Source: CAZPQM01 sp964588995 (GTDB taxonomy: Bacteria; Pseudomonadota; Alphaproteobacteria; Rickettsiales; UBA8987). From it: a DNA stretch of 27,844 nt. Position 1 is the stretch's first letter, and each line of letters starts with the position of its first letter. The position numbers and the translations under genes are program-made. Shown here piece by piece: positions 7,687-15,278 of this stretch. The stretch spans positions 1-27,844 of the forward strand of contig CAZPQM010000019.1 in NCBI GenBank assembly GCA_964588995.1, read 5' to 3'. The notes under the pieces were generated by a model. It was not told where the DNA came from. It searched no databases and saw only the letters and a program-made list of their open reading frames with translations.

Positions 7687-9126
7687 ATGTATAGTCTCTT
7701 CAAAAAGGTAGCTATTATTACACTCTTTACCTTGATTTTGCAAGGAAATAGCGGGGCAACAGCGCAGGCGCAGCGAGTGCTCCCTCAGTCAGAGCAGCAG
7801 ATGCAGCTTTCCTTTGCGCCCGTGGTCAAGCGTGTTGCACCTGCCGTAGTGAATATCTATGCCAGCAAGCGCGTCCGCGTCCAGTCGAGCCCGTTTGCTA
7901 TCAATCCATTGTTCGAGGAATTTTTCGGCCGCGATCCGTTTGGCGGTCAGCTATCTCCCTTCCGCGGTTTTTCCCGCGAGCGGGTGATCAACTCGCTCGG
8001 TTCCGGGGTAATCGTTGATCCGGAAGGTCTCATTATCACCAACTATCATGTGGTGGCGCAGGGGGATGACATCAAAATCGTACTGAATGACAAGCGGGAA
8101 TTTAAGGCCAATGTGGTCCTTACCGATCAGCAGACCGACCTTGCATTGTTAAAAGTGCAAAACCTGACGGAGCCCTTGCCCTTCGTACCGATGGCACAAC
8201 AAAATACGCTTGAAGTAGGCGATATCGTGCTGGCCATTGGTAATCCCTTCGGCGTAGGGCAAACGGTGACGAGCGGAATCGTCTCCGCGCTCGCCCGGAC
8301 AGCAGTAGGGATAGCAGATTACGAATTCTTCATCCAGACCGATGCCGCGATCAATCCCGGCAATTCCGGCGGAGCGCTCGTCGATCTGCGCGGAGAGCTG
8401 GTAGGTATCAACACCGCGATTTATAGCAAAAGCGGCGCCTCGGATGGGATCGGCTTCGCCACACCTGCTATTATGGCATGGCGGGTGCTCGAAAGCTATC
8501 GCGAGGGACTGGATCGGATTGCACGGCCCTGGCTCGGCGCCTCAACACAAAATATGACACAGGAGCTCGCGCGGTCACTTGGCTTGGAGCGCCCGGGCGG
8601 TGTGCTGGTCAATAACGTGCTGGAGGAAAGCCCTGCGGCAAAAGGCGGGCTACAGCGAGGTGATGTGATTATCACCGTTGACGGCGAGCCGGTTAATGAT
8701 GAAGAGACGCTTAAATTCCATATCGCTACCAAGCCGCTTGGCACCTATGCAAACTTAGAAGTGCTGCGACGGGGTAAGACACGGGATTTGCAGATCGAGA
8801 TGGAACTGCCCCGCGGTATCAGCCCAGGAATGGTACAAACACTTACCGGCAGCAATCCGCTTGCCGGAGTTAAAGTAGCGAACCTCTCACCCGCGCTTGC
8901 CCAGCAACTGCGCCTTGATCGCACTAGCGGCGTGGTGGTGATAGATGGGAACAGCGAACGCAGCCGCTCTCGCTTTTTCCGCAAGGGGGATATTATTGAA
9001 GCCATAAATGGGGAGCCGGTTACCACGGTCGCGCAGCTTGAAGCGCTGCTGGACGAGCCCAAGCGTAGCTGGAATATTCAGGCCGACCGGCAGGGACAAA
9101 AGCTGGTTATTAACCTGATGCTATGA
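7687..9126 (+). CDS. Do/DegP-like periplasmic serine protease
   Basis: A 479-residue HtrA-family protease with chaperone activity that removes misfolded envelope proteins. A signal peptide is seen at residues 1-29 (basic KK, hydrophobic IITLFTLIL, Ala-rich cleavage region ending TAQAQ). The catalytic triad is H121 (ITNYHVVA), D151 (QTDLALLKV) and S227 (NPGNSGGALVD). Two PDZ domains follow, at about 275-370 and 385-475. The ATG at 7687 has a strong AAGGAGG site 8 nt upstream. The gene stands alone, divergent from parDE; the two promoters share about 130 bp. The decayed IS begins only about 25 bp after its stop. DegP, DegQ and MucD cannot be told apart by reading. Confidence 0.95.
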   Translation: MYSLFKKVAIITLFTLILQGNSGATAQAQRVLPQSEQQMQLSFAPVVKRVAPAVVNIYASKRVRVQSSPFAINPLFEEFFGRDPFGGQLSPFRGFSRERVINSLGSGVIVDPEGLIITNYHVVAQGDDIKIVLNDKREFKANVVLTDQQTDLALLKVQNLTEPLPFVPMAQQNTLEVGDIVLAIGNPFGVGQTVTSGIVSALARTAVGIADYEFFIQTDAAINPGNSGGALVDLRGELVGINTAIYSKSGASDGIGFATPAIMAWRVLESYREGLDRIARPWLGASTQNMTQELARSLGLERPGGVLVNNVLEESPAAKGGLQRGDVIITVDGEPVNDEETLKFHIATKPLGTYANLEVLRRGKTRDLQIEMELPRGISPGMVQTLTGSNPLAGVKVANLSPALAQQLRLDRTSGVVVIDGNSERSRSRFFRKGDIIEAINGEPVTTVAQLEALLDEPKRSWNIQADRQGQKLVINLML

Positions 9127-9150
9127 GGAAGTTGGAAGTCAGAACCTAGT

Positions 9151-9994
9151 TGTACTCTCTCAATAGGTTGTTGACAGTAATCTGACCGAATAGGTTGTTG
9201 GTGTTGAATCTAACAACTGAAAGGAGATCACTGTGAACGTACATCAGAATGCCAGAACGACGGCGCTGAGTCGAGCGTTGATTATAGATCGCTATGAAGC
9301 GGACTGGAGCCAGCAGGTCATCGCTGATGCTTTCGGCATTGCCGCGCATCTGGGGCTGGCCTATTCCACCGTCTGCCGCTACCTCAAAAAGCATGGTATC
9401 AGCCGCAAACGCGACATTCTGCCGCCGCCCAAACCGCGCCGCTATGAGCGCAAAACACCCGGCGAAATCATCCATATCGACATCAAAAAACTCGCCAAAA
9501 TCGACGGTGTCGGCCACCGCATTCATGGCGATCGCAGGCAGGGAAAGGGCTGCGGATGGGAGTATCTGCACGTCGCCATCGACGACCACTCCCGCCTCGC
9601 CTATAGCGAAATCCTGCCCGATGAGACCGGCAACAGCTCGCTCATCTTCGCTCGCAATGCCGTGAAATGGTTTAAGCAGCATGGTATCTGCGTGCGTCGC
9701 ATCATGACCGATAACGGCGTCGGCTATAAAAAACGCTACGCAAATCGCCTGAAAAGCTGGGGCATTAAACACATCACCACGCGCCCCTATACCCCCAAAA
9801 CCAACGGAAAAGCCGAACGATTCATCCGTACCAGCTTAGAGGAATGGGCCACGCGCAGCCCTACACCCACTCCAGCCAACGAACCGCCATGCTCAAACAC
9901 TTCCTTGACTTCTATAACAACTACAGACACCATCACGGAATCAACACAACGCCTGCGCTTAGGTGCGAACAACGTCTTGGGACATAACAGCTAA
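9151..9994 (+). mobile_element. degenerate IS481-type insertion sequence
   Basis: The region carries a broken transposase (9233-9994) and the kind of upstream end seen in IS481 elements, beginning TGTACTCTCTCAATAGGTTG at 9151. The 12-mer AATAGGTTGTTG occurs twice in this end (9162-9173 and 9189-9200). No inverted copy of the left end is found after the transposase; the minus-strand gene at 9991 begins at once. The right end therefore appears lost, and the element should be immobile. Limits are approximate. Confidence 0.65.
9233..9994 (+). pseudogene. IS481-family transposase, internally deleted and frameshifted
   Basis: The frame opens at a GTG (9233) behind AAAGGAG and encodes MNVHQNARTTALSR, the usual N-terminus of IS481 transposases. 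At residue 36-37 (FGI then AAHLGLAYSTV) about 45 residues expected in intact members, including the first HTH recognition helix and linker, are missing. The DDE catalytic residues remain: D83 (HIDIKK), D160 (MTDNG) and E195 (NGKAERF). After EEWA, near 9851, the family sequence continues in another frame (reading through AQPYTHSSQRTAMLKHFLDF and NNYRHHHG) and returns near 9951-9960 to the original frame for the ending LGANNVLGHNS. So there are two compensating frameshifts plus a deletion. Comparison with intact members is from memory. Confidence 0.75.
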
Positions 9995-10440
9995 CGCGCG
10001 TCTGAAACTGGCACATAAAGCGTTTCTGGGTGTGTAGCTGCATACCACTCCGCTTCCGATTCAAAACGCGCTAGCGCACTTAGTTCGGAACGGATATAGC
10101 CGTACTGCGGATGCTCTTTCAGCACGGCGAGACGCCTCAATAGCTGTGCACCGGCATTACCCATCGTGTAGTGCAGGAAGGGATAATTGATGCGGCGTGC
10201 AAGTTGCTCACCCTGCTCCATCCGCTCAACATAGTCTTTCATTCGCTGATAGCGCTTCCAGATTAGCAGGGTATCCAGATTCGAGGCTATAATTTCTGGC
10301 GTCGCGCTGTGTGAAACGTGATAAGCAGGTATTGCTGTTTGGCTCGTCTTGGTTTGCTGCAGGCGATAAAAAAACAATGCTGCGATGATAAGCGCAATCA
10401 AAATCAGTGCCCATAAACTGCGTCTCATATTCGGTGTCAT
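9991..10440 (-). CDS. hypothetical membrane-anchored protein, 149 residues
   Basis: I do not recognise a family. The protein has a short basic N-terminus (MTPNMRRS), one hydrophobic segment at about residues 8-25 (LWALILIALIIAALFFYRL), and a soluble, mostly helical remainder of about 120 residues, probably periplasmic. A GGGAG site precedes the ATG at 10440 by about 7 nt. The stop (TAG, 9991-9993) overlaps the end of the IS481 remnant, so the original C-terminus may have been altered by the insertion; the last residues YVPVSDAR cannot be checked here. It is divergent from the NDUFA12 homologue across 132 bp of AT-rich sequence. Confidence 0.65.
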   Translation of the reverse strand: MTPNMRRSLWALILIALIIAALFFYRLQQTKTSQTAIPAYHVSHSATPEIIASNLDTLLIWKRYQRMKDYVERMEQGEQLARRINYPFLHYTMGNAGAQLLRRLAVLKEHPQYGYIRSELSALARFESEAEWYAATHPETLYVPVSDAR

Positions 10441-10517
10441 GATGCTTCTCCCTTAGTTAGAGCACATTTTATATAAAATTGATTAATAAATCGTTAACCG
10501 AGCCGTATTTGTCGGGG

Positions 10518-10546
10518 TTGCTTTGTTTTCTAGCTAGCGATATAAC
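10518..10546 (+). promoter_or_regulatory. predicted promoter of the NDUFA12-like gene
   Basis: TTGCTT (10518-10523), a 17-nt spacer and TATAAC (10541-10546, 5/6 match) lie 26 nt before the ATG at 10573. The stretch is AT-rich compared with its surroundings. It could also serve purA, which follows on the same strand. Confidence 0.4.
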
Positions 10547-10572
10547 GCTTTAGAGAATATAGAGGCTAAAAC

Positions 10573-10947
10573 ATGGCAACATTAGGCACACGGATTTTTA
10601 CCTGGCTGCATGGGGAATATGTCGGCAATGATGAGTTCGGTAACAGCTATTATCGGTCTAAGAAAAAGCATGCGGTTTCCATCGGGCGCCCGAATACGGA
10701 GCGCCGCTGGGTGATTTATAAACATATAGCTGAACCCAGTCTGGTGCCGCCCTACTGGCATGGCTGGTTGCACCATATAACCGATGAGCCTCCCACCGAA
10801 GAAGATAAAAAGCGTCATTATAACTGGCAGAAAAACCACAAGCCGAATATGACCGGCACCAAGGAGGCTTATTTTCCACCAGGGCATGTGCGTATGGGCG
10901 GAGAGCGCAGCGAAGCTTCGTCCGATTACGAGCCGTGGACGCCCTAA
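10573..10947 (+). CDS. NADH:ubiquinone oxidoreductase subunit NDUFA12-like protein
   Basis: A 124-residue homologue of the mitochondrial complex I accessory subunit NDUFA12 (B17.2), which is found in alphaproteobacteria as well. It binds on the matrix/cytoplasmic side of the peripheral arm. Family features visible are GEYVGNDEFGNSYYRSK near the start, RRWVIYKHIAEPSLVPPYWHGWLHH in the middle (aromatic and Pro-rich) and the C-terminal YEPWTP. Length fits bacterial members. GAGG lies 7 nt before the ATG. No nuo genes are in the window, so the subunit gene is unlinked from the complex it serves. It is followed by a hairpin-bearing gap and purA. Confidence 0.92.
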   Translation: MATLGTRIFTWLHGEYVGNDEFGNSYYRSKKKHAVSIGRPNTERRWVIYKHIAEPSLVPPYWHGWLHHITDEPPTEEDKKRHYNWQKNHKPNMTGTKEAYFPPGHVRMGGERSEASSDYEPWTP

Positions 10948-10963
10948 TCCCCGTTTTAGAGCT

Positions 10964-11032
10964 GGTTGCGTAGTGCTCATGCCTTGCAAACCCGGCTGTT
11001 TTCACCTATAAGCGTTCCGGCTTTACGCAACC
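10964..11032 (+). other. long-range inverted repeat in the purA leader
   Basis: GGTTGCGTA (10964-10972) and TACGCAACC (11024-11032) form a perfect 9-bp stem closing a 51-nt loop, between the NDUFA12-like stop and the purA start. No T-run follows, so it is not a typical terminator. It ends about 20 nt before the purA ribosome binding site. It resembles no tRNA (no T-arm) and no riboswitch that I could identify. A regulatory or processing role is possible only by inference. Confidence 0.4.
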
Positions 11033-11063
11033 TGCCCCGTGGGCGATTATCAGGAGCAACATT

Positions 11064-12356
11064 ATGAGCAATGTCATTGTCGTCGGTTCGCAATGGGGCG
11101 ATGAAGGAAAAGGTAAAATCGTTGACTGGCTGAGCGAACGCGCTGATGTCATCGTACGGTTTCAGGGCGGCCATAATGCCGGGCACACGCTGGTGATTGA
11201 CGGCAAGACCTTCAAGCTGAGCCTATTACCCTCCGGTGTGGTGCGCGGCGGTAAAGTGTCTGTTATCGGTAACGGGGTGGTGATCGATCCGCATGCCCTG
11301 TTGCAGGAAATTGAAACCGTTGCGGAGCAGGGCGTGGAGATTACGCCGGATAATCTGATGATTGCGGAAAATGCCGCGCTTATTCTCCCCCTGCACCAGC
11401 AATTGGATGCAGCTGCGGAATCGGGACGTGGCAGTAAGAAAATCGGAACGACAGGTCGGGGTATCGGTCCGGCCTACGAGGATAAGATCGGTCGCCGGGC
11501 TATTCGTTTATGTGATCTTGCCGATGAAGCGCTGCTTGATAGCCGACTGGATGGTCTACTTGCGCATCATAATGCACTGCGTCGCGGCCTTGGCGCAGAA
11601 GAAGCTAAGAAAGACGACATCAAGGCGGAGCTGCTCGCGATTGCCCCGAAGCTGCTTGCCTATGCGCGTCCGGTGTGGAAAGTGCTCGATGCGTTTGCGA
11701 CCGAAGGCAAGCGCATCCTCTTTGAAGGCGCGCAAGGCGTGCTCCTCGACGTGGATCATGGCACCTATCCGTACGTTACCAGCTCCAATACGGTGGCGGG
11801 TACCGCTTTCTCCGGTTCCGGTCTGGGCGCGCGCAATATCGGCATGGTACTGGGCATTACCAAGGCGTACACTACCCGCGTAGGATCGGGCCCGTTCCCA
11901 ACCGAGCAGGATAATGCGATCGGCCAGCATCTGGGCGAACGCGGCCACGAATTTGGTACGGTGACTTCGCGCAAGCGCCGGTGCGGATGGTTTGATGCGG
12001 TCCTTGTGCGACAGACGATTAAGCTCTCCGGTATTACGGGGATAGCGCTCACCAAGCTTGATGTGATGGATGAGCTGGAAGAAATCAGGGTGTGTATCGG
12101 TTACAAGCACGACGGCAAGGTTTATAGCTATCTCCCTGCTTCGCCCACTATTCAGGCGGAGGTGGAACCGGTCTATGAAACGTTTGAAGGCTGGCAGTCG
12201 ACCACGCGGGGTGCGCGCTCGTTTAAAGACCTGCCGGCGAATGCGGTTAAGTATGTGACACGCCTTGAGGAATTAATTGGCTGTAAAATTGCACTTCTCT
12301 CCACCAGCCCCGAGCGGAATGACACGATACTCATCGCCGATCCGTTTGCTGATTAG
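11064..12356 (+). CDS. purA: adenylosuccinate synthetase
   Basis: PurA joins IMP and aspartate with GTP to make adenylosuccinate, the first committed step to AMP, in the cytoplasm. The 430-residue product is of family length. The N-terminal phosphate-binding loop GSQWGDEGKGKIVD, the FQGGHNAGHT motif with the catalytic His, GTTGRGIGPAYEDK, and the C-terminal KLDVMDELEEIRVC with TKLD guanine recognition are all clear. AGGAG lies 7 nt before the ATG at 11064. The leader has a 9-bp long-range hairpin (10964-11032). Confidence 0.98.
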   Translation: MSNVIVVGSQWGDEGKGKIVDWLSERADVIVRFQGGHNAGHTLVIDGKTFKLSLLPSGVVRGGKVSVIGNGVVIDPHALLQEIETVAEQGVEITPDNLMIAENAALILPLHQQLDAAAESGRGSKKIGTTGRGIGPAYEDKIGRRAIRLCDLADEALLDSRLDGLLAHHNALRRGLGAEEAKKDDIKAELLAIAPKLLAYARPVWKVLDAFATEGKRILFEGAQGVLLDVDHGTYPYVTSSNTVAGTAFSGSGLGARNIGMVLGITKAYTTRVGSGPFPTEQDNAIGQHLGERGHEFGTVTSRKRRCGWFDAVLVRQTIKLSGITGIALTKLDVMDELEEIRVCIGYKHDGKVYSYLPASPTIQAEVEPVYETFEGWQSTTRGARSFKDLPANAVKYVTRLEELIGCKIALLSTSPERNDTILIADPFAD

Positions 12357-12426
12357 CGCATAACGTAAAAGCATTTCACAACAGCGTGGTTTTTCGCTAA
12401 GCTGCGAGGTGTAGGGGTAACGTCGC

Positions 12427-14583
12427 ATGGCAGAAGAAGCACAGGAAATTACCGAATCAGAGCGCGATAGAGCCGAAGCCAGGGAAATAGCAAAGAAACC
12501 GGTATCGGCAACCGATAGTATTGGAGGTGATTTATTTGACGAGGGGAATGTTGTCGAAACCCCGAATCTGGAACGGATTGGTAATAATGAAGGCTATTTA
12601 AGTGATAGCTTTGCGATTGATTACAGCCGTAAGATTGACGCACTTTCCTCGGAATTTGCCTCTGCGTTTGCCGCAAATGAGCGTGAGCAACTCACTGCCG
12701 ACCGTGAGATATATGCATTATTATTTGATGCCAAATTTCCGGTGCGTATGCTTGCTATGGATGTGATGAAACGGGCAGACACGCCGCATTTAATTAAAGT
12801 GCTGGATTCGGGCAAAGTGATGTTACCCGATAAAAATAATGAGGCGTTTGCTGTAGTGCTGGAGCGTCCGCAGGGGATTACACTGACAAACTATATGCTA
12901 AATAATAACCGATTTTCGGAAAAAAGGGTAACGCGGCATTTTCTGGGTCAGCTTCTTAATGCCATACAGTATTTTACGCTCTCCGGTACGTCCCATGGTC
13001 GTATTAACCCGGATAATATTTATATCGATGTGGAAAGCTCCCGGGTGCAAATTGGTGAATGTTTGTCTGAATTCTACGGCTATTCACAGTCTCCTGTATT
13101 TGAGCCATTGGAAAATATGGTGTGTGATCCGACGGGTAAAAACGAATTCGACATGACAGCAGATTATTTCGCGCTCGGTATGGTACTGATCTTCCTGTTT
13201 ACCGGAAGGTTGCCTTTTGAGGGTATGAGTGCGGAGGCGATTATTAGGTGGCGACTGGATAATGGTTCTAGCGATAACGTGTTAAAACAGGTGATTGATG
13301 AAATCGATAACCCTATATCACGGCGTATGGATAGCTTGTTGAAAGGACTGCTTTCTGACGACCTTCAAGACAGATGGAAATTATCGGAGGTGCGTTCCTG
13401 GCTGAGGATGGAGGATGTGATGTCGCATGCCTCCAAGCTTCATAAAGAAGCGAGCACCGCATTGGTGTTCGATGGAGAGGAATATTTCAGTCCCAAAAAG
13501 CTGGCCTATGACCTTCATCGAAAATGGCCAGTAGCCAAACGGCAACTCCGGGTAGCAGAGTTAACACGCTGGTTAAATCTTGCTCTCAAGCGCCCGGAGC
13601 AGGCCGATATGATTGAAGCGCTGGTGCCAACTCCAGTACAGGAAATTATTCTTTCCGACGAAAAGCTCGCACGTATCATCATTGCGGTTGACCCTAGTGG
13701 ACCGCTTCGTTTTCACGGAATGGTCTGTATGCCCAGCGCGCTCGGATCATATCTCGCGAATATTTATATCAACGGCGAGCGTGAAAAACTGCAGTATTTT
13801 GGTTTTATTCTCAACGATGGCATCCTACAATACTGGATTAACCGGCAAAAAGAGCCGGATTTATATAGTTATGGTGTGCTGGGCTGGAGCCCACTGAAAA
13901 TCCGTCAGAATATCCGTAAGAATACCCTTGGGTTTGGTATGGAGCGAACGCTTTATGATCTAAACCCAAGTCTCGCCTGCCAAAGTAAGTTACTGCAGCC
14001 TTACTATGCGGCCAATCTATACGATGCAGTGATTGCATTGAATAAATATCAAGGTAATACCGATGAGGTAGACCCGTTGGATCGGCATCTTTCCGCTTTT
14101 CTGGCAGCTAAAATTGGTTTAAGCGAAGAAATGACCGTCAAAAACCTGAAAAATTACCCCTCCGTTTCTAAAAATCCACATGTCCTGATGTTAGGCTTAC
14201 TCAGTGTAGCGCAAAAAGAAGCAAAGGCTCCGCCTCTCCATACGGTAAGTGACTGGATGTTGTCACGGCTTAGCAGTCTGGATAAAACCTTACACAGCTC
14301 CAAAATCCGTGATGAAATGAAGCGTTCACTGAAAAAAGCCTCTCGCTCCGGTATTCTAAAGGATATGTATTTGCTGGTAGCGTCCTCCATGTATGTGAAG
14401 AAAGACAATTATGGGTTTAAGAAGGCGCGAGAAGAATACCGAAATTTGGCATTGGGTATTGGCCAGCTAAAGCGCAAGAAAACCATACAGAATATCGCGT
14501 ATGCTACAGGTCTCAAAGTCTCGGTGAATGTTGCATATGTTACATTGGCAGTAACAATTTTTTACGTGTTACTTCGTGTCTAA
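12427..14583 (+). CDS. predicted pseudokinase with C-terminal membrane anchor
   Basis: This 718-residue protein has a kinase-like fold pattern at about residues 95-330. SHGRINPDNIYI (189-200) occupies the place of the HRD catalytic loop, but the catalytic Asp and Lys are replaced (R192, N194). The DFG position reads QIGE (208-211). TADYFALGMVLIFLFTGRLPFEG (about 244-267) matches the conserved alpha-F region with its Asp. No glycine loop or VAIK lysine is evident. The next 350 residues are unassigned. The last 25 residues are a hydrophobic helix (SVNVAYVTLAVTIFYVLL), so it is probably tail-anchored in the inner membrane facing the cytoplasm. A GGGG site precedes the ATG. It is followed after 41 nt by an SH3-domain exported protein. 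Kinase activity is unlikely; a scaffold or signalling role is inferred. Confidence 0.72.
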   Translation: MAEEAQEITESERDRAEAREIAKKPVSATDSIGGDLFDEGNVVETPNLERIGNNEGYLSDSFAIDYSRKIDALSSEFASAFAANEREQLTADREIYALLFDAKFPVRMLAMDVMKRADTPHLIKVLDSGKVMLPDKNNEAFAVVLERPQGITLTNYMLNNNRFSEKRVTRHFLGQLLNAIQYFTLSGTSHGRINPDNIYIDVESSRVQIGECLSEFYGYSQSPVFEPLENMVCDPTGKNEFDMTADYFALGMVLIFLFTGRLPFEGMSAEAIIRWRLDNGSSDNVLKQVIDEIDNPISRRMDSLLKGLLSDDLQDRWKLSEVRSWLRMEDVMSHASKLHKEASTALVFDGEEYFSPKKLAYDLHRKWPVAKRQLRVAELTRWLNLALKRPEQADMIEALVPTPVQEIILSDEKLARIIIAVDPSGPLRFHGMVCMPSALGSYLANIYINGEREKLQYFGFILNDGILQYWINRQKEPDLYSYGVLGWSPLKIRQNIRKNTLGFGMERTLYDLNPSLACQSKLLQPYYAANLYDAVIALNKYQGNTDEVDPLDRHLSAFLAAKIGLSEEMTVKNLKNYPSVSKNPHVLMLGLLSVAQKEAKAPPLHTVSDWMLSRLSSLDKTLHSSKIRDEMKRSLKKASRSGILKDMYLLVASSMYVKKDNYGFKKAREEYRNLALGIGQLKRKKTIQNIAYATGLKVSVNVAYVTLAVTIFYVLLRV

Positions 14584-14624
14584 GTCTACTTTACTCAGTT
14601 TATAAAACTCGTTAAAACAAGAAT

Positions 14625-15116
14625 ATGAAAACCCTATACGCCGTATTTTTAATAGCCCTACTGGTGACGCCCTGGTTGGTGTGCTGGCCTGTAGAGGCTA
14701 AAACCCGTCTGCCGTTGCCGCGTTATGTCTCGGTGAATACGAGTGAGGCAAATGTGCGTACCGGACCGGGCTTACGCTATCGGATCAAATGGGTGCTTCA
14801 ACGCAAGGGCATGCCGTTGGAAATCATTGCAGAGTTTGAGCAATGGCGCAAAATTCGTGATATTCAGGGCGATGAGGGTTGGATGCATCGCAGCCAGTTG
14901 TCCAATAATCGCACGGTAACTATCGTAGGGGAAACGCAGATCTTGCGCGAGCGTATTTCAGCGCAATCCCACCCGGTCGCCCGCATTGAAGCGGGGGCGC
15001 ATGCTGAGCTGGAAAAATGTCGCGATAATGCGTGCCTGATTACGGCAGACAATCTTCGCGGCTGGGTGCCGAGGAGCAGCCTCTGGGGTGTATACCCTAA
15101 CGAAACGTTGGATTAA
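14625..15116 (+). CDS. exported protein with bacterial SH3-like domains
   Basis: A 163-residue protein with a signal peptide (residues 1-25, MKTLYAVFLIALLVTPWLVC then PVEAK) and bacterial SH3 features: VSVNTSEANVRTGPGLRYRIKWVLQRKGMP, followed by WRKIRDIQGDEGWMHRSQLS. A second, degenerate SH3-like repeat runs to the C-terminus (LRGWVPRSSLWGVYP). Such domains usually bind peptidoglycan or cell-wall peptides in the periplasm. The ATG is 41 nt after the pseudokinase stop with only a weak AAGAAT before it, so both genes are probably on one transcript. This small family is common next to other genes in alphaproteobacteria; its exact function is not known to me. Confidence 0.85.
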   Translation: MKTLYAVFLIALLVTPWLVCWPVEAKTRLPLPRYVSVNTSEANVRTGPGLRYRIKWVLQRKGMPLEIIAEFEQWRKIRDIQGDEGWMHRSQLSNNRTVTIVGETQILRERISAQSHPVARIEAGAHAELEKCRDNACLITADNLRGWVPRSSLWGVYPNETLD

Positions 15117-15170
15117 CGCGTCCTTCTAGCTATCAACTGTTCTTCCGCCGTTCACTTTAGACGTGATCCT

Positions 15171-15254
15171 CTAAAAAAAGGCCTCTCCCTTGCGCATTTC
15201 CGAAGTAGCCTTAGCGGAAGCGTATAATTTCTGAATATCGTGTAATTCCTGCAT
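15171..15254 (-). CDS. possible 27-codon small ORF downstream of ffh
   Basis: An ATG at 15254 opens a 27-codon frame (MQELHDIQKLYASAKATSEM, then a short basic end and FF) that stops at TAG 15171-15173. It would form an amphipathic helix. It begins 25 nt after the ffh stop, on the same strand. No convincing ribosome binding site is visible, so it may be non-coding. The remaining gap to the SH3 gene shows no other feature. Confidence 0.25.
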   Translation of the reverse strand: MQELHDIQKLYASAKATSEMRKGEAFF

Positions 15255-15278
15255 ATCAAACGTTAATATCTGGCGGCT

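Noticed and set aside
9146..9772. A 208-codon minus-strand open frame opposite the transposase.
   Set aside because: It is the mirror of a clear IS481 transposase reading; the encoded sequence has no family pattern and no start context.
10964..11032. tRNA: the 7-bp end pairing and about 69-nt length suggested a tRNA.
   Set aside because: No T-arm GTTCNANNC, no anticodon arm and no CCA-like end could be found.
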